Below, piece after piece: positions 15,935-23,553 of a DNA stretch of 64,000 nucleotides; position 1 is the stretch's first letter; the number at the start of each line of letters is the position of its first letter. The notes beneath the pieces were generated by a model. That model was not told the origin of the DNA, did no database searches, and saw only the letters and a program-made list of their open reading frames with translations. Source of the stretch: Mycobacterium celatum. GTDB taxonomy: Bacteria; Actinomycetota; Actinomycetes; Mycobacteriales; Mycobacteriaceae. Position numbers and translations under genes: made by a program. The DNA lies in contig NZ_LQOM01000050.1 of NCBI RefSeq assembly GCF_002101595.1, positions 60,000 through 123,999 of the forward strand, read 5' to 3'.

Positions 15935-16678
15935 GTGAGCCGCGAATCGGCGGGAGCGGCTATCCGAGCCCTCCGCGAGGCGCGGGACTGGTCGCTAGCC
16001 GACCTCGCAGCCGTCACCGGGGTCAGCATCATGGGGCTGAGCTACCTGGAGCGCGGCGCCCGCAAACCGCACAAAAGCACGGTTCAGAAGGTGGAAAATG
16101 GCCTGGGGCTGCCGCCCGGCACCTACGCGCAGCTTCTGACTGCCCCCGACCCGGAGGCCGAGTTGGCCCGATTGATGGCGTCCACGGCAGCCGAGCCGGC
16201 ATCCGCCCGACCCGCCGCAGCGATTGTGGTAGACCGGCACAACGACACCGAAGTCCTGGAGAGATACGCCGAAGCTCAGCTGGAGGCGCTCCATACGGTG
16301 ATCGAGCGTTTACCTGCGAAGACATCGAACGAATATGAGACGTATATTCTTTCTGTGATCGGACAATGCGCGAAGGCCGAACTCTTGGCCGCTAACTCCT
16401 GGCGGGTCGCGGTCAACGCCGATGCGGAATCGGCGGGCCGGATCATGCAGCATTTGGAAGCAATCGACGCCACCCGCAGCGCGCTGCTGCAGCGAATGCC
16501 GGTGAGCCTGAGCGCGCGATTCGACCTAGCGTGCTCACAGTCTCCGCTGCCGGAAGCGGTCATCGCGGCACTACTCGGGGTCACTGCCGACGAGATGTGG
16601 GACATCCGTAATCGCGGCGTCATCCCCCCGGGAGCGCTCCCACGCGTCCGGGCCTTCGTCGAACACGTCGGCAGCTAG
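15935..16678 (+). CDS. XRE-family transcriptional regulator (Rv0023-like)
   Basis: 247 aa (I recall 256 for Mtb Rv0023). Residues about 7-60 are an XRE helix-turn-helix (ALREARDWSLADLAAVTGVS, then YLERGARKPH). Residues about 90-200 form an all-helical regulatory domain (NEYETYILSVIGQCAKAE), and a short WDIRNRGVIPPGALPRV segment near the end resembles a second helix-turn-helix. GTG start with GGAG upstream. It is divergent from whiB5 and 8 bases before the NlpC/P60 gene, so probably operonic with that gene and possibly its regulator. Confidence 0.85.
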   Translation: MSRESAGAAIRALREARDWSLADLAAVTGVSIMGLSYLERGARKPHKSTVQKVENGLGLPPGTYAQLLTAPDPEAELARLMASTAAEPASARPAAAIVVDRHNDTEVLERYAEAQLEALHTVIERLPAKTSNEYETYILSVIGQCAKAELLAANSWRVAVNADAESAGRIMQHLEAIDATRSALLQRMPVSLSARFDLACSQSPLPEAVIAALLGVTADEMWDIRNRGVIPPGALPRVRAFVEHVGS

Positions 16679-16686
16679 GGCAAGAC

Positions 16687-17508
16687 GTGAGTCAGGGGGA
16701 GCTGGAGGTACTGCGGCGTGCCCATCAACTGTTCATGGGCAACGTCCCCCGCGCGACCATGACTGCGGTCGAGCGTGAAGCACCGGGGGCCGCGCCGGCC
16801 GCCACTGGTGAAGGGGCGCAGCGGTACCGCCTCGCGCTCCACACCGGCCGCGAAGCCGTGCGCTCGGCCGCTCGCACCGACGCCGCGGCTGCGACGGTTT
16901 TCGCCGACGCACATCGGCACCACCTTGCCGCCCATGCGCAGACCAAGAGCGTGCTCGACGAGGCCCGGGCCGAGGCTGCGGTCGCGCCGGACACTCCGAT
17001 CGCACAGCGCGAGGCGACGCGGCGCCGGGTGGTACGGCTACGCGCCCAGCGAGTACACGTGCTGTCGGCTCGCGAGCGGGCACGCCGGCACCGGACCGCG
17101 TTGCGGCTGCTGCGTTACCGCGCATCACGGCGGCGGGGCATGGGACTATCGCGGCTGCCCTCACCAAACGGCCGCACCGGGATCGCGGTGCGCGCCGCGC
17201 TGTCGCGGCTGGGCCGGCCGTATGTCTGGGGCGCAACCGGACCGGATCAGTTCGATTGTTCCGGCCTCATGCAATGGTCCTACGCGCAGGCCGGAATTCC
17301 GTTGAGCCGCACCACGTACCAGCAGATCCACGACGGTATCCCGGTGCCGCGCGCGCAGGTGCGACCAGGGGACCTGGTATTCCCGCATGCAGGCCACGTT
17401 CAGATGTCCATCGGCAACAACCTTGTCGTGGAAGCCCCGTACTCGGGCGCCACGGTCAGGATCAGCGCGCTGGGCAACAACGTGCAGATCAGACGCCCAC
17501 TGCCGTAG
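16687..17508 (+). CDS. NlpC/P60 peptidoglycan endopeptidase with ESX-type header (Rv0024-like)
   Basis: 273 aa. Residues 1-150 are a helical header (LRRAHQLF near the start, a TDAAAATVFADAH helix, then a strongly Arg-rich helix). Residues 162-273 are an NlpC/P60 domain: Cys191 in FDCSG, His237 in AGHVQ, Glu249 in VVEAP, with spacings close to the RipA Cys-His-Glu triad. Such enzymes cut stem peptides of peptidoglycan. There is no Sec signal peptide. The header is homologous to that of the protein at 21147, which carries a different catalytic domain. Start is GTG, in an operon with the XRE regulator. Confidence 0.88.
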   Translation: MSQGELEVLRRAHQLFMGNVPRATMTAVEREAPGAAPAATGEGAQRYRLALHTGREAVRSAARTDAAAATVFADAHRHHLAAHAQTKSVLDEARAEAAVAPDTPIAQREATRRRVVRLRAQRVHVLSARERARRHRTALRLLRYRASRRRGMGLSRLPSPNGRTGIAVRAALSRLGRPYVWGATGPDQFDCSGLMQWSYAQAGIPLSRTTYQQIHDGIPVPRAQVRPGDLVFPHAGHVQMSIGNNLVVEAPYSGATVRISALGNNVQIRRPLP

Positions 17509-17571
17509 TCCGGTCCAGGCTGTTAGCCAGTGAATTGTCGCGGGGTAGCGGCCCGGGTACCGTCGCCCCTC

Positions 17572-18753
17572 ATGGCGGGGCCGCTCTTGCAACACCAGCT
17601 CGGGGACGCGGCCGAGGTCATAAGGTGCGCTGAATCCCGTCTGGCACACCAGAATTCGACGATCGCGCAGATTGACCTGCAAGTAGTCAGCGCGATACTG
17701 AATGCGCATCTGAAGACGTCAGACGGTCGCGATGCGCTCGACACTTTGCAGAACGAGGTGCAGACGGCCGTGCGGACCCGAACCGACCTGGACACTCCTT
17801 CCGGAGCGCGCGATTTCCAGCGCTTCCTGATTACCAAGCTCAGGGACATCCGCACCGTCGTGGCGGACACCGGCCTCGACGATACGTCGAAGTCAGCACT
17901 GATGGCGGCGTGGACGTCGCTGTACGACGTCTCCAGGACGGCGAGCGGCGACCAGGGCGACACGCGGTTATCCTCGGCACCCCCAGCCGGTTCGCCGGCG
18001 CCGGGCGATGCGGCAGATTTGGCGGACGACGAGCTGGATCCCTACCTCGATTCGCTCCTGGCCGACGACCCCGGCCTCGTCTCCACCGAAACGCCACCGC
18101 AAATTGCCACCGCAGCAATGCCGATGCCACCGGCCATGTCAGGGATGCCCAACCTCGGCGGGGGAGGGATGCCGAGTTGGGGGATGCCGGGCGGATTGCC
18201 GTTGCCGACCTTGCCACCGGAAATGGACCGTGAACAGCCGGCCGAGCACATCGACGAGGCGCAGCCGGAAGATCCACTGCCGCTCGAAGAACCAGCGCCG
18301 ACCGAGGGTGACGACCGGGAGTCCGACGACTCGGCGCCCTCGGCCGTGCCGGAGCCTGCGCCGCCCGAAGGGCCGACGACGGTCACGCTCCCGAACGGCG
18401 AGACCGTCACCGCCGCCAGTCCGCAGCTTGCCGCCGCGATCAAATCCGCTGCCGGTGGCACACCTATCCCGGAGGCGTTCCGGCAACAGGGAATCACGGT
18501 TCCACCGCCCGGGACCGCGGTCGCCGAACCGGTCGACCCGTCGCGGGTCGCGCCGGGCGACATCGGCATGTTCACGGATCGGCACGCTCTTGCGCTGGGC
18601 AACGGCAAAGCCCTTCTCAACGGGCAGATCCAGCAGATCTCCACCGTGAAAGGACCCAGCTTCCTCGGCTGGGAGCACCCGCCCGCGCCGGCGGGCGTCG
18701 CCGCAGCGACCGAAGGACCGGCACCCACCAGGCCGGCCGCGCCACCACACTGA
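17572..18753 (+). CDS. Rv0026-like protein with helical N-domain and NlpC-like C-terminal remnant
   Basis: 393 aa from ATG 17572; GTG 17530 is an alternative, and neither has a strong RBS. Residues 1-125 are helical and resemble DUF4226-type domains of Mtb Rv0026 and relatives. Residues about 130-285 are an acidic, Pro/Met-rich linker with a GGGGMPSWGMPGG stretch. Residues about 285-370 are a small globular domain ending VAPGDIGMFTDRHALALGNG, which lines up with the second half of the neighbouring NlpC/P60 domain but has no Cys half. The function is unknown; a non-catalytic partner of the hydrolase is one possibility. Confidence 0.7.
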   Translation: MAGPLLQHQLGDAAEVIRCAESRLAHQNSTIAQIDLQVVSAILNAHLKTSDGRDALDTLQNEVQTAVRTRTDLDTPSGARDFQRFLITKLRDIRTVVADTGLDDTSKSALMAAWTSLYDVSRTASGDQGDTRLSSAPPAGSPAPGDAADLADDELDPYLDSLLADDPGLVSTETPPQIATAAMPMPPAMSGMPNLGGGGMPSWGMPGGLPLPTLPPEMDREQPAEHIDEAQPEDPLPLEEPAPTEGDDRESDDSAPSAVPEPAPPEGPTTVTLPNGETVTAASPQLAAAIKSAAGGTPIPEAFRQQGITVPPPGTAVAEPVDPSRVAPGDIGMFTDRHALALGNGKALLNGQIQQISTVKGPSFLGWEHPPAPAGVAAATEGPAPTRPAAPPH

Positions 18754-18793
18754 ACGCGCCCAGGAGAACGGATACGTCAAGAGGAGAAACCGG

Positions 18794-19111
18794 ATGTCAG
18801 AAAGAATCCGCGTGGTGCCGGCGGAGCTGCGCGCAGCGGCCGACCAGCACCAGCAAATGTCGGACTATCTGCGCACGATCCCGTCGTCGCATCCCGCGAT
18901 TCAGGACAGCCTCGACTCGCTGGGGCCGATCTTCTGCGAATTGCGCGAGGCCGGACGTGATCTGCTGGACCAGCGGCGGCAGTGCTATGAACAGCAAGCC
19001 GACGACCATGCCGGTATCGCGCACAAGCTGCGGACAGCGGCAAACATGTGGGAACAGCACGAGGACGACGCCGCGCACAACCTCGGCAGCGTCGTCGACG
19101 ACGCTCGATGA
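18794..19111 (+). CDS. EspC-family small protein (Rv0027-like)
   Basis: 105 aa, preceded by AGAGGAG. A helical hairpin of the EspC/DUF2580 type (RVVPAELRAAADQHQQM start, HKLRTAANMWEQHEDD end). At the usual YxxxD position it has Trp-Glu-Gln-His-Glu, so the aromatic is Trp rather than Tyr. The ATG of the next gene overlaps its stop. It is probably an ESX-exported or partner protein of the adjacent hydrolase set, which is inference. Confidence 0.75.
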   Translation: MSERIRVVPAELRAAADQHQQMSDYLRTIPSSHPAIQDSLDSLGPIFCELREAGRDLLDQRRQCYEQQADDHAGIAHKLRTAANMWEQHEDDAAHNLGSVVDDAR

Positions 19112-19428
19112 GCAACCCGAATCCCGATTTCGACACCGTTCACCCGAGTGGACACATCCTGGTCCGCTCCTGCCGGGGCGGCTATCTGCACAGCCTCAGA
19201 CTGAGCGCCGCTGCGATGGAAACCGACGCCGAAACACTGGCCCAGGGCATTTTGCTGGCAGCGGACGTGTCCTACCTCAAGGCGGTGCTGGAAGTGCGCG
19301 GTGAGATTGTCGCGGCCGGGCACACCCCATCCGCCGAGGTGCCCACCGTTTACGATCTCGACGCGGCGATCGAGAAGTTACGGGCGCATCGACTGCGCCA
19401 CCGCCCGGTCCGGTCCCGCCTAGGGTAG
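19108..19428 (+). CDS. YbaB/EspL-like small protein (Rv0028-like)
   Basis: 106 aa, ATG overlapping the previous stop (ATGA 19108-19111). The sheet (HILVRSCRGGYLHSLRLS) and following helix (DAETLAQGILLAADVSYLKAVLEVRGEIV) match the YbaB-like fold seen in EspL. I recall Rv0028 as 101 aa with closely similar sequence. By analogy with EspL it may stabilise the EspC-like protein encoded just upstream. Confidence 0.78.
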   Translation: MSNPNPDFDTVHPSGHILVRSCRGGYLHSLRLSAAAMETDAETLAQGILLAADVSYLKAVLEVRGEIVAAGHTPSAEVPTVYDLDAAIEKLRAHRLRHRPVRSRLG

Positions 19429-19563
19429 CCGTGTCGCGCCGGACGCGCCGCTGGGTGCGATACCCGTCGGAGGCTCGATGGGATTGGCGCCAAACAACTC
19501 TCGCGCGCGATCGAGCAACAGCCTAACTTCGTCGAGCTGCTGCTGCAGCGCAGAATCAGCCAT
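19420..19563 (-). CDS. 47-aa small ORF matching the N-terminal header of the adjacent hydrolases
   Basis: ATG at 19563, stop at 19420-19422, on the opposite strand and overlapping the 3' end of the Rv0028-like gene by 9 bases. The translated core VRLLLDRARELFGAN lines up with FELLNRAHNLYGAR of the 21147 protein and VLRRAHQLFMGN of the 16687 protein, and both it and the 21147 protein continue into a Pro-rich stretch. Only the first part of the header is present, with no Arg-rich helix or catalytic domain. It could be a free-standing small partner or a decayed relic. The RBS is weak (GTGGGG). Confidence 0.45.
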   Translation of the reverse strand: MADSALQQQLDEVRLLLDRARELFGANPIEPPTGIAPSGASGATRLP

Positions 19564-19620
19564 GACCCCACGCTAGTTAGCCCGCGTGATGCCCACAATT
19601 CAGTGTTGGCCGCGCACCGG

Positions 19621-19633
19621 TACTCTTGGCCGG
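19621..19633 (+). promoter_or_regulatory. -10 element giving a leaderless start for the Rv3899c-like gene
   Basis: TACTCT (19621-19626) fits TANNNT, and a transcript starting 7 bases later would begin at GTG 19633. No RBS precedes that GTG, which is consistent with a leaderless mRNA, common in mycobacteria. This is the best candidate promoter for the long ESX-2 unit. Confidence 0.5.
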
Positions 19634-20796
19634 TGGCGATCTTCGGTCGGATCACGGCGCGTCAGCGCCTCCGGAGAGCGGCTCAGGAATCACTGGCGAT
19701 TCCGCCCTTCGGCCCTGCGGTTGATTACGCCCCCTGGGTGGTCGGCGAGCTCTGGCCTGCAGAACTGTCCACAATCACACCCGAAAATGCTTCCGTCGCA
19801 AGGTATCTGCGAGCTGAACTGGATAAGATAGTCCGTTCGACCAACGAGCAGTTGCGCACGATCCGGGGCGCAGGACCGATGGGGCCGGCCCAGCAAGCAG
19901 AAGCGGCCCGAGTCGTCAACAGCGCCCGCGCGTTTGCTGCCGAACGGGTCGAGGCAGCGCTTCGCCAGCTCGACAAGAAGATAGGAGACCTTCCCACCGA
20001 CAACCTGCCGTCGATCTCGGCCGGCCCCGGCGACGGACCAAGCGCCGAAGATACGCAGCGGCTGCCCATCATCACCGCGGCGCCGGAGGATCCGGCCGAC
20101 GAGCAGCCGCCGACTCAAGAGGCGGAGGAGGTCGCTGCCCAACCCGAATCCGATCAGGAACGGTTGCATCGACTGGTCGAGTTCATGGCCCGCCAAGAAC
20201 CCGGCTTGTGCTGGGCGGCGGGGGACCAGGAGAACGGCATGACCGTTGTCGCCACCGACCTCGCCGAAGGCTGGATACCTCCAGGTATTGCGGTACCGCC
20301 CGACGTGCGGTTGCTGCCGCCACAGCGCCGCACCGGCGACGTGGTAGCGATTCTCGGTCCCACGACCATCTCGGCGACCTACGCACCGGGCGATCCGCTG
20401 GCGTGGTCGTTCGGCTGGGCAACCGAACTCGACCCCGCCGCATATTCGGTGCGGGCCCGCCGGTTGCCGCCCATCGACGGCCTGGGCTGGCTGCTGGCCG
20501 GCGCCACACACATGCGCGACGGCCTGCCGCGGATGGTGCACACCTTGGCCAAGGCAGGCGCGGCGAAAACGCCCATCCTGGAAACGGAAATAGAGGAGCT
20601 GCGGGCCCACCTGGAAACCGCGCGGGTCCAGCTGCTGGCCCAGTACCCGGAAGTGGACCACGCGGTCCTGCTCAACTGCCTGCTGCTGGCCGCCACCGAT
20701 GGCATCGCCACCGGAGACCGGCTGACAGCCAATTACCACTTCGCCTGGTACCAGGCACTCAACGCGCCACCACCCCACAAGCGGCCCACAAGGTGA
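19633..20796 (+). CDS. Rv3899c-like ESX-associated protein
   Basis: 387 aa from GTG 19633 (see the -10 element); GTG 19603 is an alternative. Residues about 1-140 are a helical domain (RAELDKIVRSTNEQLRTIR). A Pro/Glu-rich linker follows. Residues about 180-387 form a conserved domain (MTVVATDLAEGWIPPGIAVP) whose pattern resembles the EspK C-terminal domain (IVVANNYGLGFIPDRVNLP). I recall Rv3899c as 410 aa with a structurally characterised C-terminal half and unknown function. It heads the run Rv3899c-Rv3898c-Rv3896c-eccB2 as in Mtb. Confidence 0.78.
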   Translation: MAIFGRITARQRLRRAAQESLAIPPFGPAVDYAPWVVGELWPAELSTITPENASVARYLRAELDKIVRSTNEQLRTIRGAGPMGPAQQAEAARVVNSARAFAAERVEAALRQLDKKIGDLPTDNLPSISAGPGDGPSAEDTQRLPIITAAPEDPADEQPPTQEAEEVAAQPESDQERLHRLVEFMARQEPGLCWAAGDQENGMTVVATDLAEGWIPPGIAVPPDVRLLPPQRRTGDVVAILGPTTISATYAPGDPLAWSFGWATELDPAAYSVRARRLPPIDGLGWLLAGATHMRDGLPRMVHTLAKAGAAKTPILETEIEELRAHLETARVQLLAQYPEVDHAVLLNCLLLAATDGIATGDRLTANYHFAWYQALNAPPPHKRPTR

Positions 20797-20832
20797 GTTG
20801 ACGCTGATCGCGGTCGTGGAAATACTGCCACG

Positions 20833-21150
20833 ATGTCGGGGGTGGGCAGCCGCGCAGAACTGAGCGACAACGATCTCGTCGAGGAGGTTCTGCGGGATCT
20901 CAGCGAAGCAGCCGACCGATGGGCGGCCGTCGTCGCCGAGGCCGAGACGGTCAGCTACAGCGTCGATTTGGGAGACGCGCAGGTGGTGACCAATGCGGAC
21001 GGCAAGCTGATCGCGTTGACGTTGCATCCGGACGTGATGGCCGGCTACACGCATTACGAACTGGCCGACCGATTGAATTTTGCCATCGCGGCGCTGCGTG
21101 CGGAAGCCGAAGTCGACAACCAGACCCGGTATGGCGGCACTATCCGATGA
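20833..21150 (+). CDS. YbaB/EspL-like small protein (Rv3898c-like)
   Basis: 105 aa with the YbaB-like strand pattern (VSYSVDLGDAQVVTNADGKLIALTLH) and a closing helix. Its stop overlaps the start of the transglycosylase-like gene by four bases (ATGA 21147-21150), so the two are translationally coupled. This pairing parallels EspL with EspB and suggests a chaperone or stabiliser for the next protein, which is inference. Confidence 0.75.
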   Translation: MSGVGSRAELSDNDLVEEVLRDLSEAADRWAAVVAEAETVSYSVDLGDAQVVTNADGKLIALTLHPDVMAGYTHYELADRLNFAIAALRAEAEVDNQTRYGGTIR

Positions 21151-22055
21151 CCCCGGATCCACTGACGCTAAGGGCATTCGAGCTGTTGAATCGCGCCCAC
21201 AATCTCTACGGCGCCCGGCTGTCGGTCGGACCCGTCGAAGGCCGGGTGGCACCGCCCGGAATTTTCACGGAAACGGCGTACGCGGCACCGGCGACCGCCC
21301 GGGCGATCGCCGTGCTGCGTCACGCCGCGGCGACGGACACCGAATTGGACACCGTGGTGGCGGATGCCGGCGCGGACCGTGCCCACGCACGGCATGCCAG
21401 TCGGATGATCCTGGACGACGCGCACGCCGACCCGATGCCGGCAAGCGACACCGTCCTGGGCCGACGGGAAGCCATGCGCCGCATGGCCGCTCGGCTGCGC
21501 ATGCAACGACGAAGCATCCAGCGCTCACGCCGGCATTCGCGGCTGCTGGCCCGACGGCTCCGGCGGCTCGACTACGTACACCGGCGGCGCGGCGCCCGTT
21601 CCGCTGCGGGCCCCATCTCGCTCAGCGCGGTGCGACATGAAAGACCTGCTCGCTCGAGTAACCGAACCAGAGAGTACATCTGCGCCGCATTGGATCACCT
21701 CGGCATCAATGACCCGGCGGCCCGGCGCAATTGGCTGCACGGATACCAGACGCTGATAGCCCGGGAATCGGGTGGCCGGCCATCGGCCGTCGCCTCCGAG
21801 CCGGCCACCGGACCGGGACCACTACAGGCCGACGGCCACCGGCTGGGCTACGCACGCGGCATCACACAGACGATCCCGATCACATTCGCCCGCTACCACC
21901 AACCGGGCACGTCGACCAGTATCTACGATCCGGTCGCCAATATCTGCGCGTCGATGAACTATGTGATGCACCGGTACGGCGTTGCGGCTAACGGCCACAA
22001 CCTTATTGCGCAGGTTCAGCAGGCGGATGCGAACCGATCGCCGAAGGGATATTGA
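21147..22055 (+). CDS. Rv3896c-like protein: ESX-type header plus SLT-type muralytic domain
   Basis: 302 aa, the length I recall for Rv3896c. Residues 1-145 are the helical header (FELLNRAHNLYGAR, then TDTELDTVVADAG and a very Arg-rich helix), homologous to the header of the NlpC/P60 protein at 16687. Residues 172-302 are a lysozyme-like domain with Glu207 in ARESGGRPSA, ARGITQTIPITFARY and DPVANICASMNYV, nearly the same as the 11888 protein. It probably cleaves glycan strands. There is no Sec signal peptide. It ends two bases before eccB2, tying it to ESX-2. Confidence 0.85.
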   Translation: MTPDPLTLRAFELLNRAHNLYGARLSVGPVEGRVAPPGIFTETAYAAPATARAIAVLRHAAATDTELDTVVADAGADRAHARHASRMILDDAHADPMPASDTVLGRREAMRRMAARLRMQRRSIQRSRRHSRLLARRLRRLDYVHRRRGARSAAGPISLSAVRHERPARSSNRTREYICAALDHLGINDPAARRNWLHGYQTLIARESGGRPSAVASEPATGPGPLQADGHRLGYARGITQTIPITFARYHQPGTSTSIYDPVANICASMNYVMHRYGVAANGHNLIAQVQQADANRSPKGY

Positions 22056-22057
22056 TC

Positions 22058-23551
22058 GTGCCGCTCAATCTGTCGAACCGCGATCAGAACTCGGGCCACC
22101 TGTTCTACAACAGACGCCTGCGCGCCGCCATCACCCGGTATTCGGTCCAGATGAAACACGACGACCGAAAACAACAGGCCGCCTTGGTGTTGTCCGTGGT
22201 GTTCGCTGTGCTCGGTGCAGGCTGGATGGCGTTGCTGCACTTCATGAAACCCGCGGGCCTGGTCGGTCAGTCGGCGCTGATCGGCGACCGCGATACGGGA
22301 GCGGTGTACGCAAAGATCGACGGGCGGCTCTATCCTGCTCTGAATCTGACGTCCGCGCGGCTGGCCGTGGGAAACGCCGGCGATCCGACCTGGGTCCGGG
22401 CCGCCGAAATCGCCAGGTATCCGTCCGGGCCGATGATCGGCATCCCCGGGATACCCGACAACCTCACTGTCAGAACAGCGTCGACCTCGGCTTGGTCGAT
22501 ATGCGACACCGCGGCCCCCGGGGGCAGCACCGCGTCACCGGTGGTGACCTCGATCGCCGGGGAGCTGCCCGACGCGGCCCCCGCCGTGCCGATCCGAGCC
22601 GACCAGGCCATCCTGGTGACCCATCGGGAGTCCACCTACGTGATCTGGGGCGGGCATCGGTCACGTATCGACCCCGCGGAGCGATCGGTGACGTTCAACC
22701 TGGGTCTGGACCCCGGCGTGACACGCGCCATCGGCATCTCCAATGCACTGTTCGACGCCATGCCTGCGACGGAACCGATTGCGGTTCCGCCGATTCCGGA
22801 AGCGGGAACCCCGTCGACATGGTTGACGGAAGCGACGGTGGGCAGTGTGCTGGAAACACGCGACGCCAACGGCGTGGTCAACGGCTTCTATGTGCTGCTG
22901 TCCGAAGGTGTGCAGAAGATCAACGGCTTCGTCGCAGATTTGTTGCGGACTGCGGATCCGCGCGGCATTGCCGCACCCAGGCTGGTTTCGCCCGGCAAGC
23001 TGGTCAACATTCCAACGATCGACAAACTCAACGTCGACTACTACCCGACGGGAAAGCTGACCTTTGTCGATACCGCTGCTAGCCCCGTCACCTGCCTCAC
23101 GTGGACGAAACAACCCGGCGACCGGCAGGCCGCCATCAGGATCGTCAGTGGTCGGCGCCTGCCGGTGCCGGTCAGCATGGACTCCCACGTGGTGTCGCTG
23201 GTGCGCGACGACCGCAGCCTCGATTCGGTGGAAGCCGACCAGACATTAGTGTTGCCCGGCGCAGCGAATCTTGTTGCGACAACCAGCGGTGTCGTCACGT
23301 CCGACAGCCGGGAAAGCCTGTACTGGCTTTCACCGCAGGGAGTGCGGTACGGAATCCAGTGGGACAAAACAACCTTGCATGCGCTGGCGCTGAATCCGCG
23401 CGGCGCCCTGCAGGCGCCGTGGTCGATCATTCGCACTTTTGCGCCCGGGCCGGCGATCAGTCGGGAAAACGCTCTGGTGGCCCGCGACACCATCGACGGC
23501 GGCGCAGTCGCGCCGGTTACGCCATACAGTCACGAAGTGGCCGAAGGTTAG
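22058..23551 (+). CDS. eccB2: EccB2, ESX-2 core membrane component
   Basis: 497 aa (Mtb Rv3895c, about 495). The start GTG 22058 gives the family N-terminus PLNLSNRDQNSGHLFYNRRL. One membrane helix lies at about residues 38-60, then a large periplasmic domain of repeated R-domains with two Cys (SICDTAA and VTCLTW) expected to form the conserved disulfide. EccB links the membrane complex to the periplasm and MycP. It is tightly packed with the upstream Rv3896c-like gene and with eccC2 downstream. Confidence 0.95.
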   Translation: MPLNLSNRDQNSGHLFYNRRLRAAITRYSVQMKHDDRKQQAALVLSVVFAVLGAGWMALLHFMKPAGLVGQSALIGDRDTGAVYAKIDGRLYPALNLTSARLAVGNAGDPTWVRAAEIARYPSGPMIGIPGIPDNLTVRTASTSAWSICDTAAPGGSTASPVVTSIAGELPDAAPAVPIRADQAILVTHRESTYVIWGGHRSRIDPAERSVTFNLGLDPGVTRAIGISNALFDAMPATEPIAVPPIPEAGTPSTWLTEATVGSVLETRDANGVVNGFYVLLSEGVQKINGFVADLLRTADPRGIAAPRLVSPGKLVNIPTIDKLNVDYYPTGKLTFVDTAASPVTCLTWTKQPGDRQAAIRIVSGRRLPVPVSMDSHVVSLVRDDRSLDSVEADQTLVLPGAANLVATTSGVVTSDSRESLYWLSPQGVRYGIQWDKTTLHALALNPRGALQAPWSIIRTFAPGPAISRENALVARDTIDGGAVAPVTPYSHEVAEG

Positions 23552-23553
23552 CC

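Noticed and set aside
23101..23553. A 151-codon upstream extension of EccC2.
   Set aside because: It overlaps eccB2 in another frame, and the family N-terminus (SKRGFVPP) starts at GTG 23554.
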